The position numbers and the translations under genes were made by a program. Below the pieces are notes generated by a model, which searched no databases, was not told where the DNA came from, and worked only from the letters and a program-made list of their open reading frames with translations. From JACKHA01 sp041401985 (lineage in GTDB: Bacteria; Planctomycetota; Phycisphaerae; Phycisphaerales; UBA1924), in NCBI GenBank assembly GCA_041401985.1, contig JAWKTE010000018.1, forward strand, positions 1-64,000: DNA of 64,000 nt. The letters run 5' to 3'. Below, piece after piece: positions 41,330-50,435 of the stretch (positions are counted from its first letter, which is position 1; the number at the start of each line of letters is the position of its first letter).

Positions 41330-42421
41330 CTACTCCATCTCCTCCATCACCGCCGCCAGGATGTCGCACGCCGCCTGCAGGTCCTTCTTGTCGATCATCT
41401 CCGTCACGGTGTGGATGTACCGCGTGCCCACGGTGATGCCCACGGCCCTGGCCCCGGCGGCTGCCTGCTGGGCCGCGGCCCCGTCCTGCCCGCCCGCGCG
41501 CAGGATCGACCGCTGGTACGCGATGCGGCGCTTCTTGGCGATCGCCTCGACCTGCGAGGTCAGCCCCGCGTCGGAGATGAACGACGAGTCCTTGATGTGC
41601 AGCGCGAAGCCCGAGCCGTGCTTGGTCACCGACTCGTTCTCCGGCACGCCCGGCGTGTCGCACGCCAGCGTGACGTCGATGCCGAAGCCGATGTGCGGCT
41701 TGACGGCGTACGACGCGGTCCGCGCGCCGCGCAGCCCGACCTCCTCCTGCGTCGTGAACGCGACGACCACCTCGCACGCGTGGCCCTTGCCCGACTTCTC
41801 CAGGGCCCGCACCGACTCGATGCCCAGCCAGCACGCCACGCGGTTGTCCATCGCCTTCGAGACCAGTTTGTCCCCCACCTCCGCGAACGGCTCGTGCATG
41901 ACCACGAAGTCGCCGATCTTCACGATCTTGTTCGCGCGGCTGGCGGGCAGGCCGATGTCCACAAAGAAGTCCTTGACCTCGGGCACCTTGCTCCGCTCCT
42001 CGGGCGAGGAGATGTGGATGGGGCGTCCGCCGGGGTTCATCACGCCGACGTGGTCGCCCGAATCGGTGCACACCAGCACGCGGCGGGAGAACAGATTCCG
42101 GGGGTCGAACCCGCCCGCGGGGTCGAGCCAGAGGAAGCCCTTGTCGTCGATGTGGCGGACGTAGAAGCCGATCTCGTCCATGTGGCACAGTTGCATGACC
42201 CTCGTCGGCTCCTTCTTCGAGGCCGGGGCCTTGGAGGTCTTCTTCGCGCCCTTTTTGGCGGCGCTGCGCGGCGAGCGGCGACAGATCAGCGTGCCCATCG
42301 CGTCGGTCTCGACCGAGTCGAACAGGCCCTTGACCTCGCGGGAGATCAGGTCGCGGACGCGCTCCTCGCGCCCAGGGACGCCGGGGGTCTCGCACAGACG
42401 CTTGAGAAGGTCGATGTTCAT
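41330..42421 (-). CDS. M42-family metallo-aminopeptidase
   Basis: A 363-residue cobalt/zinc aminopeptidase of the tetrahedral (TET) type. Metal ligands are in LCHMDEIGFY, KAMDNR, TTQEEVGLRGA, IDVTLACDTPG and RYIHTVTEMID. These enzymes form dodecamers and trim peptides from the proteasome or Lon. Between LICRRSP and MQLCHMDE there is a Lys/Ala-rich insert of about 20 residues (near 51-72), absent from most homologues. A tandem repeat precedes the gene. Confidence 0.92.
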   Translation of the reverse strand: MNIDLLKRLCETPGVPGREERVRDLISREVKGLFDSVETDAMGTLICRRSPRSAAKKGAKKTSKAPASKKEPTRVMQLCHMDEIGFYVRHIDDKGFLWLDPAGGFDPRNLFSRRVLVCTDSGDHVGVMNPGGRPIHISSPEERSKVPEVKDFFVDIGLPASRANKIVKIGDFVVMHEPFAEVGDKLVSKAMDNRVACWLGIESVRALEKSGKGHACEVVVAFTTQEEVGLRGARTASYAVKPHIGFGIDVTLACDTPGVPENESVTKHGSGFALHIKDSSFISDAGLTSQVEAIAKKRRIAYQRSILRAGGQDGAAAQQAAAGARAVGITVGTRYIHTVTEMIDKKDLQAACDILAAVMEEME

Positions 42422-42433
42422 TGTGAGGATTCC

Positions 42434-42480
42434 GAAGAGTGACGGAGTGACGGAGTGACGGAGTGACGGAGTGACAAAGT
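42434..42480. repeat. GAGTGACG tandem repeat
   Basis: Five near-perfect copies of an eight-base unit (GGAGTGAC) lie just upstream of the M42 gene start. They are related to the GCGACG arrays of family G. Confidence 0.85.
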
Positions 42481-42592
42481 GTCAGTTTGGCGAACGCGAC
42501 GCGCAAGCGAGTGGTTTGGCGCTCGCAGGTCGGCGTGCCCCTTCCCGCCCGAGCGGGCAGGTGGCGATTCTACCGGTTTCCGGCGATGGCGT

Positions 42593-43213
42593 TCAGGCAG
42601 TCTTGTGCGGTGAGGCGGGAGCATCGGCGCCGTTCGGGGACGGTGCAAGCCCGCTCGGCTTGCTCGTTCGTGCCGCGACGATGTGCGCGATCAGCGTCGC
42701 CAGCACGCACGCCGCGGTCGCGGCCATCAGGTTCGAGGCCAGCGGGTGGTCCGCGCTGAACGCCCGGCGAGCCGTCTCGGCGACCGGGTTGTTGCCCGCC
42801 AGGGCCGCGTCCCAGTAGGCGTGCAGGTTCGCGTCCATCCGAGGGCGGAGCCAGAGCAGCGACGCCGCCAGGACGCCGACCGACGCGATCAGCCCGCCCA
42901 ACCACACCAGGCCCGCCGGACGCCGGTACGCGATAGTGCCCGAGAGCCCGAGCACCGCGGCACTCACCACCGCGAGCACGCCGCACACGCCCTGGGCGAT
43001 GTCGGTCGCGTGGAAGATCCGGGCCGCGACCTTGCCGGCGGCCAGCATCCAGTGGTCGCCGGTGTAGTCGGGGTAGGTCGCCAGCCGCGGCTCGAGCGAA
43101 CGCACGGTCGGGAAGATGATGGCCGCGGCCAGCCCGGCCATGACCACGCCGCCGAGCCACATCGCCAGCGCGACAACATGCACGATCTCGAACACGATCC
43201 CAAACCGCTTCAT
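42593..43213 (-). CDS. DUF4149-like integral membrane protein
   Basis: A 206-residue protein with four hydrophobic segments, starting MKRFGIVFEIVHVVALAMWLGG, which resembles the DUF4149/TMEM205 start. The second part (WLGGLIASVGVLAASLLWLRP) and a final helix (AATAACVLATLIAHIVA) fit. The C terminus is Pro/Ala-rich. Function is unknown. Confidence 0.68.
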   Translation of the reverse strand: MKRFGIVFEIVHVVALAMWLGGVVMAGLAAAIIFPTVRSLEPRLATYPDYTGDHWMLAAGKVAARIFHATDIAQGVCGVLAVVSAAVLGLSGTIAYRRPAGLVWLGGLIASVGVLAASLLWLRPRMDANLHAYWDAALAGNNPVAETARRAFSADHPLASNLMAATAACVLATLIAHIVAARTSKPSGLAPSPNGADAPASPHKTA

Positions 43214-43264
43214 GCGCGATGGTATGGACTCGGGCGGGTGGCACACGCGCGCCCGACCCGAAGC

Positions 43265-43389
43265 GGGTGGCACGCCCACGCCCCGCTCCGTTGGGTCCAT
43301 TCGCTGAGGATGGCGCATCAGCGGGGCGCGGGCGTGGTCACGCGCACGGCGCGCACGCCACGCCCGCGCTGCGCGTGGGCGTGCCACCC
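43265..43389. repeat. REP-like family B, inverted pair
   Basis: A partial copy (GGGTGGCACGCCCACG at 43265-43280) faces a full copy at 43356-43389 that is identical in reverse complement to 16558-16591. GCGGGGCGCGGGCGTGG lies between. The pair is between the DUF4149-like gene and dxr. Confidence 0.75.
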
Positions 43390-43404
43390 GGTCTCGCCAT
43401 CGCT

Positions 43405-44718
43405 TCAGGAATTCGCCTGCCCCAGGCTCCGTCGCACGCAACGCCTCGCCTCGGCGTCCGCCTCCAGCACATCCGCCAGCGTCCGCACCGCCGACGTGCC
43501 GACCCGGTCCATCGCCTCGCCCACCAACTCGCTGATCCGCCCGAACGGGAGGGCACGCTCGGGCGACTCGCGACCGCGCAGGAAGGCCAGCACCGCCTCC
43601 TCGTTGGCCCCGTTCAGCACGGCCCCGGCCGTCCCGCCCTCGCGCATGGCCCGCATCGCGAGCCCCACCGCTGGGAACTTCTCACCATCGAGCGGCTGGA
43701 ACTCCAGCGACCGCAGCGTGGTCCAGTCCAGACGCGGGCTCGGCGTGCCCACCCGCCGCGGCCACGCCAGCGCGACGGCGATCGGCGTCCGCATATCCGG
43801 CGCGCCCAGCTGCGCCACCACCGATCCGTCCACGTGCTCCACCAGCGCGTGCACGATCGACTGCGGGTGCACCAGCACGCCCAGCCGCTCGGGCTCCAAC
43901 CCGAACAGCCAGTGGGCCTCGAGCAGTTCCAGCCCCTTGTTCATGAGCGAGGCCGAGTCGATCGTCACCTTCGGCCCCATGCTCCACGTCGGATGGCGCA
44001 GCGCCTCATCGGGCGTGGCCGCGAGCATCCGGGCCCGATCCCAGGAACGGAACGGCCCACCCGACGCCGTCAGCACCACCTTTGCCACATGCGGCGCACA
44101 CCGCATCGGCGGCACTTGCCCACCCTTCCCTGTCTCGCTGTCTCGCTGCCTCGCTGCCTCGCGCTTCCCTCCGTCGCTCCCTCGCTGCGTCGCGCCGTCG
44201 CTTCCCCCTAGGCACTGCCACACCCCCGAGTGCTCGCTGTCCACCGGCAGCAGGCGCGAGCCGCTGCGGATGGCGGCCGGCACCACGAGTTCGCCCGCGG
44301 CCACCAGCGTTTCTTTGTTCGCCAGGGCCACGTCCCGCCCGAGTTCGATCGCCGCCAGCGTCGCGGGCAGCCCCGCGATGCCCACCATGGCCGCCAGCAC
44401 GATGTCGCATTCGACCTCGCGCACGAGCCGCTCGGCCGCAACGTCGCCAACGCGCAACTCCAACTGGGCATGAGGCGAGCCGAGCCCCGCCGCCGCGTCC
44501 CGGTCCGCGATCGCCACGTCCCGCACGCCCAGCGCCGCCGCCTGCTCCAACAGCGCCCCCGCGCGGCTGCGCGCAGCCAGCCCGACGATCTCGAATCTCA
44601 CTCCCGACCCGCCTCGCCCGGCCAGCGCGTTGGCGTGGCGGATCACGTCGATCGCCTGCGTGCCGATCGAGCCCGTCGAGCCCAGGATCAGCACTCGCTT
44701 CGTCGTCGTTCCTGCCAT
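43405..44718 (-). CDS. dxr: 1-deoxy-D-xylulose 5-phosphate reductoisomerase
   Basis: A 437-residue DXR, committing step of the MEP isoprenoid pathway. VLILGSTGSIGTQAIDVIRH binds NADPH; ALANKETLVAAGELV, LLPVDSEHSGVWQCL, LTASGGPFR and MGPKVTIDSASLMNKGLELLEAHWLFG hold the metal and substrate sites. Between WQCL and VVLTASGGPFR homologues have about 10-15 residues; here an insert (GGSDGATQRGSDGG and on to QVPPMRCAPH, residues about 168-200) adds around 30. It is encoded by a GCAGCGACG-like tandem repeat (44123-44213) in frame. ATG 44718 is chosen over upstream in-frame starts. Confidence 0.94.
   Translation of the reverse strand: MAGTTTKRVLILGSTGSIGTQAIDVIRHANALAGRGGSGVRFEIVGLAARSRAGALLEQAAALGVRDVAIADRDAAAGLGSPHAQLELRVGDVAAERLVREVECDIVLAAMVGIAGLPATLAAIELGRDVALANKETLVAAGELVVPAAIRSGSRLLPVDSEHSGVWQCLGGSDGATQRGSDGGKREAARQRDSETGKGGQVPPMRCAPHVAKVVLTASGGPFRSWDRARMLAATPDEALRHPTWSMGPKVTIDSASLMNKGLELLEAHWLFGLEPERLGVLVHPQSIVHALVEHVDGSVVAQLGAPDMRTPIAVALAWPRRVGTPSPRLDWTTLRSLEFQPLDGEKFPAVGLAMRAMREGGTAGAVLNGANEEAVLAFLRGRESPERALPFGRISELVGEAMDRVGTSAVRTLADVLEADAEARRCVRRSLGQANS
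44123..44213. repeat. Family G tandem repeat inside dxr
   Basis: On the minus strand it begins GGGGGAAGCGACGGCGCGAC and continues as AGCGAGGCAGCGAG units. The encoded GGSDGATQRGSDGG is like the GGSDAATQRRSDGA encoded in topA. Confidence 0.75.
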
Positions 44719-44829
44719 GTCCGGTCGCGGCTGCATATCGGGCGAGAATAGCGGGCAGAACCACCAGGCGAGATCGCCACCAGACACAGGCACGGGCCAC
44801 CGACTCGGTTCCCGCGGACCAACGTCCGG

Positions 44830-46620
44830 CTACCCGCGCCCCTGCCTACGGCACGCCTCGCCCCACTGTTCGCGGATCACCGCCTCGAACCGCCTGGCGA
44901 ACGCCGCCCCATCGCCCACCGTCCTCTCGAACCGCTCCGGCAACTCGCGGCGAAGCGTCGCCAGACGCTCCCGGTCCCCCGCCAGCCCGGCCGCGATCGA
45001 CACGAACTGCTCCGGCGTGTGGGCCACCAGGTCCCCCGCCCCCGCGTGCTGCTGGATGCTGGCCGAGACCCGCGACGCCGACGTGGCTCCCATCAGCGTC
45101 ACGATCGGCACGCCCATGAGCAGCGACTCGCAGGTTGTGGTGGTGCCGGAGTACGGGAACGAGTCGAGCACGACGTCCAGGCGCGCGTACTCCTTCAGGG
45201 TTTCGCCTGCGCCGGAGGTCGGGCCTTCGAGCAGGATCCGGGCCGCGTCGAGGCCCCGCGACGTGAACCGCGCCAGCGTGTGGTCCCGCTCGCGCCGCCC
45301 GGACAGCCCGTGGTTCCGCATGAGGAGCCGCGAGCCGGGCACGCCCTTGAGGACCGCCGTCCACAGGTCCAGCGTTTTGTCCGTGAGCAACTGCAGCCCG
45401 CGGAACGAGCCGAACGTGATCGGTCCATCCCTCTGGCCCGGCTCGCCCGGTGCCGGATGCTCCGCCGCCCCGCCGCGCAGCCCCGCTCCCTTCGAGAACG
45501 CCAGCAGGCACGGCTCGATGCGCACGAGCCGCTCGGTGTTGAACGCCTCGGCCTCCCCCGCCGGGTCGGTGATGGAATCCACGATCCGGAAGTCCATCGC
45601 CGGCAGCCCCGTCGTGCTCGCATACGCCAGGTACGTCCCTTGCAGCGGCGCGCCCCGGCGCTGGAACGCCGCCTGCCGATGCCCCTCGGCGTACCCCGAC
45701 AGGTCGAGCAGCACATCGACCCCATCACCCCGAACCCGCGCACACAGCGCCGCCGGATCGAGATGCGAAACCCGGTGGTACGACGGCGCCCACGCCCGGA
45801 ACCGGGCCGTCACCTCGTCCTCTCGCCCGCCGGTCGAGTACAGCACGTACTCGACGCGGTCCCGATCCGCGTGCTCGAGGATCGGCGCCAGGAAGAACGC
45901 GCTCGCGTGGGCCCGGAAGTCCGCGCACATGACCCCGACGCGGACGCGCCGCTCCGGGTCCGGATCGGCGATCGCCGGGGGCTCGTGCGTGCCCTCGGCC
46001 TTCGCGATCAGCGCGCCCACCCTCCGATGGGCCGCGGCCACGGCCCCCGCGTCGTCGGTTCCGCCATACACCAGCGACGCCGCTAGCCCCATCGCCAGCG
46101 TCAGGTCCTCGGGCCACCGCTCCGTGCCGCGCTGGTACGCCTCGATGGCCGCGGCCCCCTCGCCGGCGTACAGCAGTGCCGCCCCCAGGTTCGCCGTCAA
46201 TTTCGGGTGGTCCCGCGCCATGCCCAGCGACTCGCGGCACAGGTCGGCCGCGTCCAGCAGGCGTCCGCCGAGCGACATCGCACGCGACAGCGCCACCCGC
46301 GCCTCCACAACGCCCGGCGCAACGCCCACGGCCCGGGTCAGCACCTCGCTGGCCTCATCGTGCCGCCCGGCGTCGATCAACACGACGCCCAGGTTCACCA
46401 GCACGCCGGGATTCGATGGCGCGGCCTCCGCCGATCTCCGCGCCGGCTCCAACGCCTCCTCAAACCGCCCCTGCCCGCGCAGCGCGACCCCCAGCAGGCT
46501 CAGCACCAGCGGATGCCCCGGCGCCACGCCGAGCAAGGCCCGCAGCGACGCCTCCGCGTCGGCGAACCGCCCGACACGGATCGCCTCGCGAGCCGCCGCG
46601 AACTGGGCTTCTGGGTTCAT
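44830..46620 (-). CDS. O-GlcNAc transferase-like protein (TPR + GT41)
   Basis: A 596-residue protein. The N-terminal 200 residues are about five TPRs (FADAEASLRALLGVAPGHPL, GRFEEALEPARRSAEAAPSN, GRHDEASEVLTRAVGVAPG and so on). The remainder is the SPINDLY/OGT catalytic domain: VRVGVMCADFRAHASAFFLA, the DVLLDLSGYAEGHRQAAFQRR region with the catalytic-type His, PITFGSFRGLQLLTDKTLDLW and DSFPYSGTTTTCESLLMGVP, which holds the UDP. It probably glycosylates proteins, with UDP-GlcNAc as a likely donor. Targets are unknown. Confidence 0.88.
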   Translation of the reverse strand: MNPEAQFAAAREAIRVGRFADAEASLRALLGVAPGHPLVLSLLGVALRGQGRFEEALEPARRSAEAAPSNPGVLVNLGVVLIDAGRHDEASEVLTRAVGVAPGVVEARVALSRAMSLGGRLLDAADLCRESLGMARDHPKLTANLGAALLYAGEGAAAIEAYQRGTERWPEDLTLAMGLAASLVYGGTDDAGAVAAAHRRVGALIAKAEGTHEPPAIADPDPERRVRVGVMCADFRAHASAFFLAPILEHADRDRVEYVLYSTGGREDEVTARFRAWAPSYHRVSHLDPAALCARVRGDGVDVLLDLSGYAEGHRQAAFQRRGAPLQGTYLAYASTTGLPAMDFRIVDSITDPAGEAEAFNTERLVRIEPCLLAFSKGAGLRGGAAEHPAPGEPGQRDGPITFGSFRGLQLLTDKTLDLWTAVLKGVPGSRLLMRNHGLSGRRERDHTLARFTSRGLDAARILLEGPTSGAGETLKEYARLDVVLDSFPYSGTTTTCESLLMGVPIVTLMGATSASRVSASIQQHAGAGDLVAHTPEQFVSIAAGLAGDRERLATLRRELPERFERTVGDGAAFARRFEAVIREQWGEACRRQGRG

Positions 46621-46760
46621 GGGCGGAGTCTACGGGCGACGCGCCCGGCTCGGTCCGGCTCGGGCATGCCGAGGGATGCGCCGAGGGTCGAGCGGGCGGC
46701 GTCTATCCTTGCGCGTGTGCTGCTCTCGTGGGTTCCGCGGGGAGTGAGGAGATCGATCGC

Positions 46761-48047
46761 ATGATGCATGGATGCACGCGACACGCCGTTCAAGCCGCCG
46801 CCGTGCTCGCATCGGCCGCCGCGGCCCTCGCCCAGCCCAGCGTTCCATCCCAGCCCGGCACCAACAGCCAGCCCGGCGCGACCCAGCGCGCCACGGATCG
46901 CATCGCCCTCCGTGTCGCCACCTTCAACATCGAGGATGTCCGCACCGACGATCTGCTCAATCCCGCGCAGCCGCGCGTCCGCGCCCTGGCCCAGATCATC
47001 CAGCGTCTCCGCCCGAACATCATCCTGCTCAACGAGATCGCCTACGACACGCCGGGCGCGCCGGGGTTCGTTGACGGCGCGACGCCGGGACAGAACGCCC
47101 AGCGCTTCGTCGACAACTTCCTCGCACGCCCGCAGGTCGAGGGCGTCGAGCCGATCCGATACCGCGTCTACATGGCCCCATCCAACACGGGCATGCCCAG
47201 CGGCTTCGACCTCGACAACGACGGGCAGGCCGCCACCGCCTTCCCCACGCCGCCCGCGGCCCGCCCTGACGGCACGCCCGGCGAGCAGACCGAGGCCGGC
47301 GCGAGTACGGCAACGACTGCTGGGGTTTCGGCACCTTCCCGGGCCAATACGCCATGGCCCTGCTCGTCGACGAGCGCCTCGAGATCATCACGCCAGAGGC
47401 CCGAACGTTCCGCCTGCTCCCCTGGGACTACATGCCCAACAACAGGATGCCCAACGACCCGGCCACCGGCGAGGCGTGGTTCGATGAGGAAGAGGCCCGC
47501 GTCGTGCGCCTGTCCAGCAAGAGCCACTGGGATGTGCCGGTGCGCCTGCCCAATGGCGCGGTGCTGCACGTGCTGTGCAGCCACCCGACGCCGCCGGCGT
47601 TCGACGGCCCCGAGCCGCCGCAACGTCCGGCGGAACCACGACGAGGTCCGCTTCTGGGCCGATTATGTCGAGGACGCCTGTACGTCGTCGACGACGCGGG
47701 CGGGCCGGCGGGCTGCCCGCGCACCAACTTCGTCATCCTGGGCGACCAGAACCTCGACGCCGCTGACTCGCCCGACATCGGCAACGCCATGCGCGACATC
47801 CTCCTGTCCAGCCCGCGCGTCAGCGCGGCGTTCACGCCCAGCAGCGACGTGCCGATCTCGACCGACCGCGGCCCGCCTCGACCCGACCGACACCGCATCC
47901 TGGGGCAAACGCGCGGACTACGTGATCCCGTCCGCCACGCTCGAGGTCATCGGCGGCGGTATCTGGCGACACACGCCGACCGGCGCGAGCCGCTTTCCCA
48001 GCGACCACTTCCCGGTGTGGCTGGATGTGGGAGTGGGCAGGCCGTGA
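46761..48047 (+). pseudogene. Endonuclease/exonuclease/phosphatase gene with four frameshifts
   Basis: The segments make sense together as one secreted EEP-family protein: a signal peptide and ALRVATFNIEDVRTDDL, NIILLNEIAYD and DLDNDGQAATAFPT in one frame; then WGFGTFPGQYAMALLVDERL to LSSKSHWDVPVRLPNG and SHPTPPAFDGPE in a second; RRNHDEVRFWADYVED in the first; NFVILGDQNLDAADSPD in the second; and ADYVIPSATLEVIGGG and FPSDHFPVWLDV in the first. The switches fall near 47295, 47615, 47675 and 47875. Catalytic Asn, Glu, Asp and His motifs survive in pieces. It is a decaying gene or a poorly resolved stretch of sequence. Confidence 0.82.
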
Positions 48048-48090
48048 GGGGTGCGGGATCGGCGCGCCGGCGATCGGGTAGACTCATCCC

Positions 48091-48324
48091 GTGAGCGAGC
48101 CGGGCTCGATCAACGCGCTCCCCCCCTTCCGCATGCCCGACGAGGACATGGTGCCGTTCCTTCGCGCCATGTCCCCTGCCCAGCGCCTGGCCAAGGGACT
48201 CGAACTGCACGACCTGGCACGGCGGCTAGTTACGTCCGGGGTCCGCACCCGCCATCCCGATTGGGACGACGCGCAGGTCCGAGCCGAGGTCTGCCGGATC
48301 ATGACCGCAGATTACGACGATTGA
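48091..48324 (+). CDS. Rv0078B-like antitoxin-type small protein
   Basis: A 77-residue helical protein. MSPAQRLAKGLELHDLARRL and RHPDWDDAQVRAEVCRIM fit a small family annotated as Rv0078B-related antitoxins, with the pattern of a two-helix arm. No toxin gene is adjacent, so it is either an orphan or has another role. Confidence 0.6.
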   Translation: MSEPGSINALPPFRMPDEDMVPFLRAMSPAQRLAKGLELHDLARRLVTSGVRTRHPDWDDAQVRAEVCRIMTADYDD

Positions 48325-48363
48325 TCGAGCGTCCAAGCCAAGCCGTCGCAGACCACGCCGCGC

Positions 48364-49338
48364 TCAATCCCGCGCCCGGACCGTCCCCACCGGGTCCGGC
48401 AGCCCCATGGCCGCACGGAAGCACCGGCAGCCCGCGGCGTCATCGGCCACCAGGTAATACACCAGCCCCGCGTGGCTCCACACCGTCACCGCGGCGTTGT
48501 CGCACGCGAGCCGGTACACCTTGCCATCTTCCAGATCGAGCCGCCCCGTGTCCTGCTGCACGAAGATGCTCACGCCGTGCGTGTGCCCCGCCGGATCGTG
48601 CGAGACGTACCGCGCGTGGATCGACCGCCCTTCTCCCGGCACGCCGCAGCGCGAGGCGCCCTGGAACTCCAGGTCGTGGTCCCCGCCCGGCGAAGGCAGG
48701 TCCGGCGCATCGCCCAGCACATCCGCGAAGTCCGTCGACACCCGCCCGAAATCGCGGCACGAGAACTTCCGACGCGCCTCTTCCGTCTCCGGGTTCGTCC
48801 GCTGGTGCTCCGCGCTGACGAACGACGCCAGCGACGCCGTGAACTGCTGGGCGTGGCCCTGCCCGCCCGACGTGCTGCCCGTGTTGATCACCGCCTGGAT
48901 GACCATCCCCACCGCCAGCAGCAGGAACGCCGACACGCCGACGGACATCAGCACCCGACGCCCGCGCGGCACGCGCGACCGCCCGGGAGCCCCCCGTCCC
49001 GGAACCGGCCGATCCGCCGGGGAACCCGCGTCATGACGGACGGCACCCGCACCGCCCGCGTCGCCCTCGCCCGATTCGGTGTGGCTCGAACTGGCCCGGG
49101 CGATCGTCTCAACAACCCGCGCCCGCAGCACGTCCGACGCCTTCGCGTCCATGCACCGTCCGCACGCGGCCCGCAAGCCCCGCTCGAACGCCACCCGCGC
49201 CGGCGCGTCGCCCCCGAGGGCCTCGAACGCCGCCGCCTGGCGTGCGTCCAACTCTCCGTCCGCCGCGGCCCGCAGCATCGCCGCCGGGCCCAGCGGGGCG
49301 TCGGTGTCAGCATTCGGCTTGGATCGCGGGTCGGTCAT
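48364..49338 (-). CDS. Putative transmembrane anti-sigma factor
   Basis: A 324-residue protein with a cytosolic N-terminal part (AAADGELDARQAAAFEAL, typical of anti-sigma helical regions, then CGRCMD), one membrane helix near residue 135 and an extracytoplasmic domain of about 160 residues. It lies downstream of an ECF sigma gene. The usual HxxxCxxC zinc motif is not complete. The outer domain contains several Cys residues (CRDF, CGVPG, CDNA and CRCF) that might sense redox (inference). Confidence 0.7.
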   Translation of the reverse strand: MTDPRSKPNADTDAPLGPAAMLRAAADGELDARQAAAFEALGGDAPARVAFERGLRAACGRCMDAKASDVLRARVVETIARASSSHTESGEGDAGGAGAVRHDAGSPADRPVPGRGAPGRSRVPRGRRVLMSVGVSAFLLLAVGMVIQAVINTGSTSGGQGHAQQFTASLASFVSAEHQRTNPETEEARRKFSCRDFGRVSTDFADVLGDAPDLPSPGGDHDLEFQGASRCGVPGEGRSIHARYVSHDPAGHTHGVSIFVQQDTGRLDLEDGKVYRLACDNAAVTVWSHAGLVYYLVADDAAGCRCFRAAMGLPDPVGTVRARD

Positions 49339-49591
49339 GGGAGCGTCACACCGCCAACGGCACGAGCATCAGAATCACTCGAGAGCAGGCCCGCCCCGGG
49401 ATGGCCAAGGCCACCCGCCGGAGCGCCGATTCCTGCACCGGCTCCTGCGCCGAGAGGGCGACCCGCGCTGTCCGCTGGCCCCCCGACCGGCGATCGGGGA
49501 AACCGCGCCGGCGGCCCGATTGTTTCCCCGCTCATCGGGAATTCCGAGCCGCCCCCGCACGACCGCAACCCGGCCGATGTCGTCGCCCGCC
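49339..49591. other. Spacer between sigma and anti-sigma genes with two hairpins
   Basis: No gene is visible. CCCCGA/TCGGGG (49481-49499 region) and GGGGAAAC (49496-49503) with GTTTCCCC (49522-49529) form overlapping, competing stems. There is no T-tract. Confidence 0.5.
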
Positions 49592-50236
49592 TCATCGCCC
49601 CCCCTCCCCGTCCGATTCGCCCGTTGGCTTGCCGTTTCCACCCGCCGCCGACCCCGGCGGAGCCCGGAAGTACCCCGACTCGGCCAGCGCATCGGCCAGC
49701 AGTTTCCGGGCTCGGTGCAGGCGGCTCATCACCGTCCCGATCGGCACCTCCAGAATCGTCCCGATCTCTCGATACTTCAGCCCCTCGACCCCCCACAGCA
49801 GCAGCACCTCCCGGTACTCCGGCTTCAGGTCATCGATCGCTTTTTTGAGCGACTGATCCACCTGCTCCCAGTCCAGCGACGCCAGGTCCCAGGCCGGGGG
49901 CGGCTCGTCCGGTAACCGCTCGGTCGACTGCTCGTCGAAGAACTCGGGCACCGCCGACGGGGCCAGCGAGGCCCGCTTGGCCTTGCTGTAGAACAGGTTG
50001 TGGCAGATCGTAAACAGCCACGAGCGGATCCCGTCGCCCTGGGTCTTGGGGGCGTTGGGCCCGTCGCCGCCCGAACGATCCTCAAACGACGCGATCGCGT
50101 TCGGGCGGAACGCCCGCGCGTACACGTCCTGCACCAGGTCCTCGGCCCGGTCCTGCTGGCGCGTCAGGTGCAGCGCGAGGCGGTACACCGCGTCGAGCTG
50201 CTCCAGAGCCAGGCGTTCGAACTGGGCGCGTTCCAT
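49592..50236 (-). CDS. ECF-type RNA polymerase sigma factor
   Basis: A 214-residue sigma-70 family protein. Region 2 is LDAVYRLALHLTRQQDRAEDLVQDVY with IRSWLFTICHNLFYSKAKR; region 4 is AIDDLKPEYREVLLLWGVEG followed by KYREIGTILEVPIGTVMSRLHRAR. The region between is long and acidic. The anti-sigma-like gene lies 253 bases downstream. Confidence 0.9.
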   Translation of the reverse strand: MERAQFERLALEQLDAVYRLALHLTRQQDRAEDLVQDVYARAFRPNAIASFEDRSGGDGPNAPKTQGDGIRSWLFTICHNLFYSKAKRASLAPSAVPEFFDEQSTERLPDEPPPAWDLASLDWEQVDQSLKKAIDDLKPEYREVLLLWGVEGLKYREIGTILEVPIGTVMSRLHRARKLLADALAESGYFRAPPGSAAGGNGKPTGESDGEGGR

Positions 50237-50435
50237 GTCGGGCGTCGGTCCCTCATCACAGCGGCCAAGCCGGCGGCACCGATCGCCCCGACGCGAGCCG
50301 CAATGGTACGGGCGGGCGATGAGCCCCGCAGAACCCACGCCCACCAGCAACGCCACCGCGCAACGCCCGTACGCTCTGACGCCCCTCGAATGCGGGCCCG
50401 CACGCCCCGCCGCCACCGTCCCGACGGAGAATCCG

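Noticed and set aside
42434..42480. CRISPR array
   Set aside because: The repeats are eight-base tandem units without unique spacers. The same holds for 35154-35217. No cas gene is present.
46761..48047. Programmed ribosomal frameshifting in the nuclease gene
   Set aside because: Four switches in one gene, none at a recognisable slippery sequence, is not credible as a programmed event.
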